NCBI RefSeq assembly: GCF_000214175.1 | Contig: NC_015564.1 | Location: 2,542,001-2,606,000, forward strand | Reading direction: 5' to 3' | DNA: 64,000 nucleotides | Origin: Hoyosella subflava DQS3-9A1 | Lineage (GTDB): Bacteria > Actinomycetota > Actinomycetes > Mycobacteriales > Mycobacteriaceae | Shown: piece after piece, positions 59,630 to 64,000 of the stretch | Numbering within the stretch: the stretch's first letter is position 1 | How the letters are laid out: each line of letters starts with the position of its first letter | Notes under the pieces: model-generated | Told to the model about the DNA's origin: nothing | The model's database searches: none | The model's input: the letters and a program-made list of their open reading frames with translations, nothing else | Translations under genes and position numbers: made by a program

Positions 59630-59703
59630 CCCTCAAGTGTTAGCGAACTATGGGGTGATCCGCGACACCAGATCCACACAGTGAGAACCCGCCGACCTCC
59701 CAA

Positions 59704-59717
59704 GGGCCGAAAGTCCC
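59704..59717. promoter_or_regulatory. DosR/DevR-like box upstream of the flavodoxin operon
   Basis: GGGCCGAAAGTCCC on the plus strand, equal to GGGACTTTCGGCCC on the other. It matches the actinobacterial DosR consensus GGGACTxxxGTCCC except for one T to G in the right half. It is 109 bases from the preferred start of the gene at 59826. Similar half-sites (CGGCCC) recur at 59735-59740 and 59786-59791. Confidence 0.5.
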
Positions 59718-59825
59718 ATGAGGTCACCCCCTAACGGCCCTACACCCCACCGTCGATACGCGGTGTGATGGCAGTACCCCACTAGCGGCCCGTTGACCCC
59801 CAGCGAGAAGGAAAACCCGTTGTCT

Positions 59826-60143
59826 ATGTGCAGCATCCTTGGCCAGGTGTCCCCCACCGCGCAGGAAGTTCCGCCCACACCCGCATGCACTGCCTGCTGG
59901 GATACCACGGCGCGCCTCCACCTGCAGTTCGGGCACGCGTTCACGCCGCGAGTGATCGGCGCCGTCCTCGGCGGCTGTCTCGCGGACCTCGCCGGCGGCT
60001 CGCTATACGGCCTGCCCGAGATGAGCGAGCGCCTCGCCCAATACCGGCTGACCGACGCAGTGAACAACGGGGCTGATGGCACTAACACCGACTGGGTTCG
60101 CGCCGGATCACGCCGCTGCCCATACTCCGCAGAGGATCGATGA
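59826..60143 (+). CDS. Small protein with three-helix-bundle-like domain
   Basis: A 105-residue protein coupled to the flavodoxin gene by a 4-base overlap (ATGA). The core RLHLQFGHAFTPRVIGAVLGGCLADLAGGSLYGLPEMSERLAQYRL follows the pattern of the actinobacterial three-helix-bundle dimerisation domain (L-x3-F-P ... V ... L ... LP-x2-x-E-R-x-A-x3-L). Start at the ATG at 59826 or, with the GAGAAGGA ribosome binding site, a TTG at 59820. Function unknown, but such small proteins occur in DosR-type stress loci, and a DosR-like box lies upstream. Confidence 0.6.
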   Translation: MCSILGQVSPTAQEVPPTPACTACWDTTARLHLQFGHAFTPRVIGAVLGGCLADLAGGSLYGLPEMSERLAQYRLTDAVNNGADGTNTDWVRAGSRRCPYSAEDR

Positions 60144-60670
60144 TGCGGACCGTCATCGTCTATGAATCGATGTTCGGCAACACCCGCGCCATCGCCGAAG
60201 CAATCGGTGAGGGAGTCGCGGAGCATTCGGACGTCACGGTTCTCAACCTTGACGACATCACAGAAGGGGCGCTCGCTGACGTGGACCTTGTGGTCGCGGG
60301 CGGGCCAACCCATACCTTCGGCATGTCACGCCCCCAGACGCGGCTCGACGCCGCGAACCGTCAGCCCTATCTCGTCACCCAGCGCGTATCACTGCGAGAC
60401 TGGTTGCCCACGCTTGCGGACCGTGAGGCAGTCGTAGATGTTGCGGTGTTCTGTACGAAGGCGGCTGCCCCGCGCTGGCTGCCTGGTTCCGCGGCACATA
60501 GCGCCGCCCGTGCATTGAAGCACAGGCACATTGGTCTCGCCGCGAAACCAGTGGTGTTCCACGTCGAAGGGATGCAGGGCCCGCTGGTTCCGGGGGAACT
60601 GGATCGTGCTCGCGACTGGGGTGCCGAACTGGCACACGCGACGAAGGATCTCAAACGGCGTCGTCGGTGA
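60140..60670 (+). CDS. Flavodoxin-domain protein
   Basis: A 176-residue FMN-binding flavodoxin-like protein. The phosphate-binding loop is YESMFGNTRAIAEAI (residues about 6-20). The later loops AGGPTHTFGMS and FCTKAAAPRWLPGSAAHSA bind the isoalloxazine ring. It has no partner reductase nearby. Two ATGs are adjacent (60140, 60143). It overlaps the convergent GntR gene by 20 bases. In actinobacteria, flavodoxin-domain proteins of this size are frequent in hypoxia or dormancy regulons, which fits the DosR-like box upstream of its operon. Confidence 0.85.
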   Translation: MMRTVIVYESMFGNTRAIAEAIGEGVAEHSDVTVLNLDDITEGALADVDLVVAGGPTHTFGMSRPQTRLDAANRQPYLVTQRVSLRDWLPTLADREAVVDVAVFCTKAAAPRWLPGSAAHSAARALKHRHIGLAAKPVVFHVEGMQGPLVPGELDRARDWGAELAHATKDLKRRRR

Positions 60671-61361
60671 GCCCAGCAGCACGACCGAGACCGGCCACCA
60701 CGAGCGCCAGTCTCTCGTTGTGCTCGTTGGCTGCTGCCAGGAGGCCCGCACTGTCACGTGCTGTGAACGCCGCGAGCATGCGCCCATGATCTTCATTCAG
60801 AGCGGCGCGGTCCGCATTGCCGATATGCGCCATGGGCTGAACTGGTTCCGTCAGATTCCACGCGGATTGCAGCATATGCATCAGCCGCTGCATCCCGCAG
60901 GGAACGGTCAGCGCCTCATGAAATTCACGGCTGTGACGGTTGTACTCGCGGCCGTTTCTGGCAGCTGACGCCGAGGCACATTGACGGTGGACTGAGCGGG
61001 CTCGCTCAAAGTCGCGCTCGGATGCCGCGGCCACAGCCGCGGTCAGCGCCGCGCTCTCCAGCCCCCCTCTGATCAGGTAGATTTCGCGCAGTTCAGCGCG
61101 AGTCAACTGCGTGACGCGGTATCCGACGTTCCGGCGATGCGCGATGATGCCTTCACCCATCAGCGTTTTGAGTGCTTCACGCACCGGGATCTGACTTACT
61201 CCGAACGCGTCTGCAACTTCCCGCAGCGGAATCACAGTGCCAGCGGGCACATCACCCGACAAGATCACGGATCGCAGTTCGTCGATGATCGCGACGCGCT
61301 CACCCGCGTCATGATGCCCCAGCAAGCGTGGAATCAGCGGGGAAGGCAACCGGCGCGGCAT
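60651..61361 (-). CDS. GntR-family regulator, FadR/FCD subgroup
   Basis: A 236-residue regulator. The N-terminal winged helix is seen in IIDELRSVILSGDVPAGTVIPLREVADAFGVSQIPVREALKTL (about 26-68), and the C-terminal FCD ligand domain has IYLIRGGLESAALTAA, then NRHSREFHEALTVPCG and a late EDHGRMLAAF, supplying the Asp/His metal ligands of FCD. Start at the ATG at 61361 (MPRRLPSP), with a GTG at 61373 as alternative. The target operator is not visible. Such regulators control catabolism of organic acids or amino acids. Confidence 0.88.
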   Translation of the reverse strand: MPRRLPSPLIPRLLGHHDAGERVAIIDELRSVILSGDVPAGTVIPLREVADAFGVSQIPVREALKTLMGEGIIAHRRNVGYRVTQLTRAELREIYLIRGGLESAALTAAVAAASERDFERARSVHRQCASASAARNGREYNRHSREFHEALTVPCGMQRLMHMLQSAWNLTEPVQPMAHIGNADRAALNEDHGRMLAAFTARDSAGLLAAANEHNERLALVVAGLGRAAGLTDDAV

Positions 61362-61423
61362 GGCTGCAAACACTAGCGGCAGAAGTTGCCGTCCATTATG
61401 CGGTGTGGTTAAAAGCGTGTTTC

Positions 61424-61651
61424 TCAGTCATTGGAAGCCGTCGCACTCACCACGCGGACAGAGTCACCGCCAATCGTGACGACGTCGCCATCACGCAACT
61501 GCCGGCCCCGCCTGACCTCAGTTTCGCGGTTGACGCTCACATGACCATCGGCAATAGTTGCTTTCGCATCCGCTCCGGAATCAATAAATCCTGCGAGCTT
61601 CAGGAACTGACCGAGCCGGATGCTCTCATCGCGAATCTCAACCTCACGCAC
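61424..61651 (-). CDS. S4-domain RNA-binding protein (YbcJ/YaaA-like)
   Basis: A 75-residue protein formed by a single S4 RNA-binding domain. RLGQFLKLAGFIDSGADAKATIADGHVSVNRETEVRRGRQLRDGDVV is characteristic of YbcJ-like proteins. Starts with GTG at 61651. It would bind structured RNA, perhaps ribosomal. It lies divergent from the secreted lipase, with 44 bases between them. Confidence 0.9.
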   Translation of the reverse strand: MREVEIRDESIRLGQFLKLAGFIDSGADAKATIADGHVSVNRETEVRRGRQLRDGDVVTIGGDSVRVVSATASND

Positions 61652-61695
61652 GCGATAAGTGTCTCACGAGCAAGGGAAGCGAATAAGGTCAGAGG

Positions 61696-62832
61696 ATGCG
61701 TCGCACTGTCACGTCGTCCGTGCTCTCGCTCGTTCTGTTCTCGGCCAGCGTTTTTGCACTCCCAGCTGCGTCCGCTGAACCTGCATCCCCAAACGCGCTC
61801 CCCGGTACTGTCCTTAACTCGGCACCGCTTCCAGCCCATCTGTGGTTGCCTGGCACCGCTCGCGCTCACCGTCTCACCTACTGGTCGACCAGTGCTTCAG
61901 GTGATCTCACACCGGTGACAGGCGCGGTCTTCGTGCCCGAGGGCACACCTCCAGCCGGAGGATGGCCAGTCCTTTCCTGGGCGCACGGCACGGTTGGGCT
62001 CGGTGATGATTGCGCACCCTCGGTCGCCGGACGGTCCGAGCGCGATGTCACCTATCTCCGGCACTGGCTTGCGCAAGGCTACGCAATCGCCGCGACAGAC
62101 TATTCGGGGCTCGGAACGCCCGGCGTTCATCCCTACCTGGTCGGAGAAGCAGCGGCCTACAGCGTCATCGATATGGTTCGAGCGGGTCGTGCGGTCGACG
62201 CCGACCTCTCCGCAACATGGGCAGCAATAGGCCAGTCACAAGGCGGCCACGCGACACTCTTCACCACGCGGCTCGCTCCGGCGTACGCCCCCGAACTCGA
62301 CTTCCGTGGCGGCGTCGGCACCGGTGTGCCGTCACATCTGGAGTATCTGATTTCCGCTGCAGGCCCGTGGCTCCCCGACGTCAGCCAGCCCGGGCTGACG
62401 GTCTTCGTGTCGTACATCATGGCCAGCCTGCGCGCCACCTACCCGGATGCCGAAATTGATTCGTACCTCACCGAACTCGGCAAACGTGTCGTCAGCGATG
62501 CTGAAAGGCTCTGCTACTGGGACCAGCGCGAACGCGTTACCGGGATCGGTATCGGTCAGCTGTTTTCCCGCCAGCTGACCGACGCGTCCTTCTTCGCCGT
62601 GATTCGCGATGCGATGGAAGTACCCACCATCGGCTACGAGCGCCCCTTTTTCATCGCGCAGGGCGGCGTTGACTTGACCGTGTGGGCCCCGCTAACTGAA
62701 CTTCTGGCGTCACAGCTACGAGCACACAACGAGCCTGCCACAGTGCGTTACTACCCTGCTGAGGACCATGACAGCACGATGGCAGCATCCCTGACTGACA
62801 CGACTCCGTATCTCGCGGCACTCATGCGCTGA
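61696..62832 (+). CDS. Secreted lipase/esterase (secretory lipase family)
   Basis: A 378-residue exported hydrolase. The Sec signal peptide is VTSSVLSLVLFSASVFALPA followed by ASA. The catalytic Ser is in IGQSQGGHAT (about residue 181), the acid in AQGGVDLTVW, and the His in AEDHDSTMA, typical of the actinobacterial LIP family that hydrolyses long-chain esters. WAHGTVGLGDDC is the oxyanion loop. Start at the ATG at 61696. It ends directly beside the convergent PfpI gene. Confidence 0.9.
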   Translation: MRRTVTSSVLSLVLFSASVFALPAASAEPASPNALPGTVLNSAPLPAHLWLPGTARAHRLTYWSTSASGDLTPVTGAVFVPEGTPPAGGWPVLSWAHGTVGLGDDCAPSVAGRSERDVTYLRHWLAQGYAIAATDYSGLGTPGVHPYLVGEAAAYSVIDMVRAGRAVDADLSATWAAIGQSQGGHATLFTTRLAPAYAPELDFRGGVGTGVPSHLEYLISAAGPWLPDVSQPGLTVFVSYIMASLRATYPDAEIDSYLTELGKRVVSDAERLCYWDQRERVTGIGIGQLFSRQLTDASFFAVIRDAMEVPTIGYERPFFIAQGGVDLTVWAPLTELLASQLRAHNEPATVRYYPAEDHDSTMAASLTDTTPYLAALMR

Positions 62833-63363
62833 TCAGCTCAGTGCCTCGTCGATCGCGGCACAGAAGTCCTCCAGGTCACCTGGATTGCGCGACGTGATCA
62901 GCGTCCAGCCGCCCTCAGTTGAGCGGACCACTGGCTCATCGACCCACTCGCCGCCGGCATTGGTGATGTCAGTGCGCAGTGTCTTGTATGAGGTTGCCTT
63001 CTTGCCACGGAGCAGATTCGCTTCAACGAGGATCCACGGGCCGTGACAGATTGAAGCGATCGGTTTTCCCGCCTCAGCGAAGTTCTTGACAAGCTGTACG
63101 GCGTCATCGTTGCCGCGGAGTTTGTCTGCATTGACGGTGCCACCAGGGATGATGATCGCATCGTATTCTGCGGCGTTCACGTCTGAAAGCGCTACATCTG
63201 CAGTGACTACCGCGTCCTTATCGGTGTCGTGAAGAAACGTTTGCACCGCGTCAGCTTCGGGAGCAGCGTGTACGGCTTTAACTCCTGCCTCACGGAAATG
63301 CTTCAGAGGAACGAGTAGTTCGTCCCGCTCCACGCCGGTTTGCGCGGTCAGCACCAGGATCAT
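62833..63363 (-). CDS. DJ-1/PfpI-family protein
   Basis: A 176-residue DJ-1/PfpI-type protein. The active-site cysteine is in SICHGPWIL (nucleophile elbow) and the upstream Glu in GVERDELL. YDAIIIPGG and KPIASICHG are typical of the type-1 glutamine amidotransferase fold. I use the ATG at 63363 (MILVLTAQ), behind GAAGGG; an ATG at 63417 is in frame. Members are chaperone-like, glyoxalase-III or deglycase proteins linked to stress. Two perfect hairpins lie upstream (63438-63508). Confidence 0.9.
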   Translation of the reverse strand: MILVLTAQTGVERDELLVPLKHFREAGVKAVHAAPEADAVQTFLHDTDKDAVVTADVALSDVNAAEYDAIIIPGGTVNADKLRGNDDAVQLVKNFAEAGKPIASICHGPWILVEANLLRGKKATSYKTLRTDITNAGGEWVDEPVVRSTEGGWTLITSRNPGDLEDFCAAIDEALS

Positions 63364-63437
63364 CGGCTTCCATCCCTTCAATGTTGCGAACTCGTCGTGC
63401 AACAGGAGGCTTCCCAAGATCTGGTGCTCTCACACAT

Positions 63438-63457
63438 CCAAAGTAGGCGAACTTTGG
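63438..63457. repeat. Perfect inverted repeat CCAAAGT/ACTTTGG
   Basis: CCAAAGT-AGGCGA-ACTTTGG, a 7-bp perfect inverted repeat, 75-94 bases upstream of the PfpI start and two bases from a longer hairpin. It may be an operator for the PfpI gene. Confidence 0.5.
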
Positions 63458-63459
63458 GC

Positions 63460-63508
63460 ACAACCTGGTTTGGGGTATCACGCTTGGCGATACCCCAAAC
63501 CAGGTTGT
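63460..63508. terminator. Perfect 20-bp hairpin after the small gene at 63520
   Basis: A 20-base arm (63460-63479) is exactly complementary to 63489-63508, with a 9-base loop. It begins 11 bases after the end of the small minus-strand gene at 63520 and reads as its terminator, although no U-run follows. Its unusual length and perfection could also mark a small mobile repeat. Confidence 0.65.
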
Positions 63509-63519
63509 ATGCCGCTGAT

Positions 63520-63729
63520 TCAGCTGATGCTCGCGCTTTCGATTTCGTTGATGTCGTAGTCAAGACCGAAATCGACAGCGGGCAGTGCCTCCATGCCGTA
63601 CGGCACCAGCAAGTAGTTGATGAGGTCAACCTGCTGCTGTGTGAATTGCTCGAGCCAGATCGGCAGGACGAATCCCATCATGTCCAGCATTGGGGTGATC
63701 ATTGCAAACTCGGGACCCAGCGAATCCAT
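63520..63729 (-). CDS. Small unknown protein with strong ribosome binding site
   Basis: A 69-residue acidic protein of the form MITPMLDMMGFVLPIWLEQF then TQQQVDLINYLLVPYGMEALPAVDFGLDYDINE. The start at 63729 has an extended ribosome binding site (AAAAGGAGGCGG) and a strong hairpin follows the stop, so it is very likely a real, well-translated gene. Hydrophobic residues are spread over helices rather than forming a membrane segment. No signal peptide, no known motif. No function can be assigned. Confidence 0.7.
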   Translation of the reverse strand: MDSLGPEFAMITPMLDMMGFVLPIWLEQFTQQQVDLINYLLVPYGMEALPAVDFGLDYDINEIESASIS

Positions 63730-63809
63730 TCCGCCTCCTTTTCGGGTGCACTACCGGGGCAACTGTAAGCGATCAGATGTCACAGGCGCGCGGCGAAGCG
63801 CATCGATCG

Positions 63810-64000
63810 TTAGCTTTCGCCATCAAACTGTGTCCTCGAATGATCATCGCGGAGAGCCAGATACTTTCGGCCCCTTGGTGATAATTGATAGCCAACCGGG
63901 AGGCTCTGAGTCAGTCCGCGCTGTTTGAGTCTCCGGACGTCCCGCTTGAGTGCAGGCACGTCGGGGTAGCCGAGTCGGGCGGCGAGATCACTTGCCCGCA
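63810..64000 (-). CDS. C-terminal end of a winged-helix protein, 5' part missing
   Basis: A minus-strand reading frame is open from the right edge to the TAA at 63810, giving 62 complete visible residues: SDLAARLGYPDVPALKRDVRR, then LKQRGLTQSLPVGYQLSPRG and RKYLALRDD. The last part is a clear wing (GLTxSLxxGYxLSPRGxxYL), so it is the end of a winged-helix DNA-binding domain. The N-terminal part is outside the window, so neither the length nor the family can be decided. Confidence 0.6.
   Translation of the reverse strand, partial: RASDLAARLGYPDVPALKRDVRRLKQRGLTQSLPVGYQLSPRGRKYLALRDDHSRTQFDGES

Noticed and set aside
1-64000. tRNA, rRNA, CRISPR arrays, insertion sequences or prophage genes
   Set aside because: Reading both strands I found no tRNA-like cloverleaf, ribosomal RNA segment, regularly spaced repeats, transposase or phage structural gene; a covariance-model scan would be needed to exclude small RNAs.

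Overview
The window is typical chromosomal DNA of a GC-rich actinobacterium, most probably a mycolic-acid-containing member of the Mycobacteriales (Hoyosella/Rhodococcus/Gordonia-like). This is an inference from gene content: a complete LpqY-SugABC trehalose importer, a HelR-type rifamycin-tolerance ATPase with its rifamycin-associated element, a stand-alone ClpC-N-domain protein, DosR-like boxes beside a universal stress protein and a flavodoxin, and many short-chain dehydrogenases and hydrolases. I see no rRNA, tRNA, CRISPR array or insertion sequence.

Layout. 1-7.6 kb: partial glutamate decarboxylase, an epoxide-hydrolase-like protein, an amidohydrolase plus Baeyer-Villiger monooxygenase pair facing a TetR regulator with an operator between them, RNase HI, a 3-hydroxyisobutyryl-CoA hydrolase and an AlkA-like glycosylase. 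7.7-9.7 kb: an unusual fusion of a divergent dihydroorotate-dehydrogenase barrel to a polytopic membrane domain. 9.8-14.2 kb: lpqY-sugA-sugB-sugC behind a CRP/GlxR-like site, closed by a perfect hairpin. 14.3-18.4 kb: phosphoesterase, ParB-like protein, and helR with its RAE palindrome.

18.4-33.8 kb is the most coherent accessory block. A minus-strand run of 14 tightly packed genes encodes a Rieske oxygenase, its PDR-type reductase, an extradiol ring-cleavage dioxygenase, a C-C hydrolase, two SDRs (one with its catalytic triad replaced), a ThDP enzyme, an aldehyde dehydrogenase, a cupin, two RidA proteins and small unknowns. Next to it is a four-gene ABC importer of the nitrate/sulfonate/taurine class and a MarR regulator. 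The catabolic operon and the importer operon carry the same palindrome between -35 and -10, so one repressor probably controls uptake and breakdown of one aromatic, perhaps nitrogen-containing, substrate.

34-40.5 kb: MFS transporter, a DGPF/YCII protein with an ECF42-type sigma factor, a second ECF sigma operon with a membrane partner and an AhpD/CMD-like protein, and an alkaline-phosphatase-superfamily enzyme. 40.8-46.8 kb: htpG between two paralogous small secreted two-cysteine proteins, hydroxyisourate hydrolase, a thioesterase, and a two-gene HTH/Clp-N unit behind a duplicated operator. 46-64 kb: ArsR/SRPBCC pair, hydrolases, a large FAD/Fe-S dehydrogenase, amidase, universal stress protein, LemA/membrane pair, PEP carboxylase, flavodoxin, GntR regulator, secreted lipase, DJ-1/PfpI protein, a small unknown gene beside two perfect hairpins, and the end of a winged-helix gene cut by the window edge.
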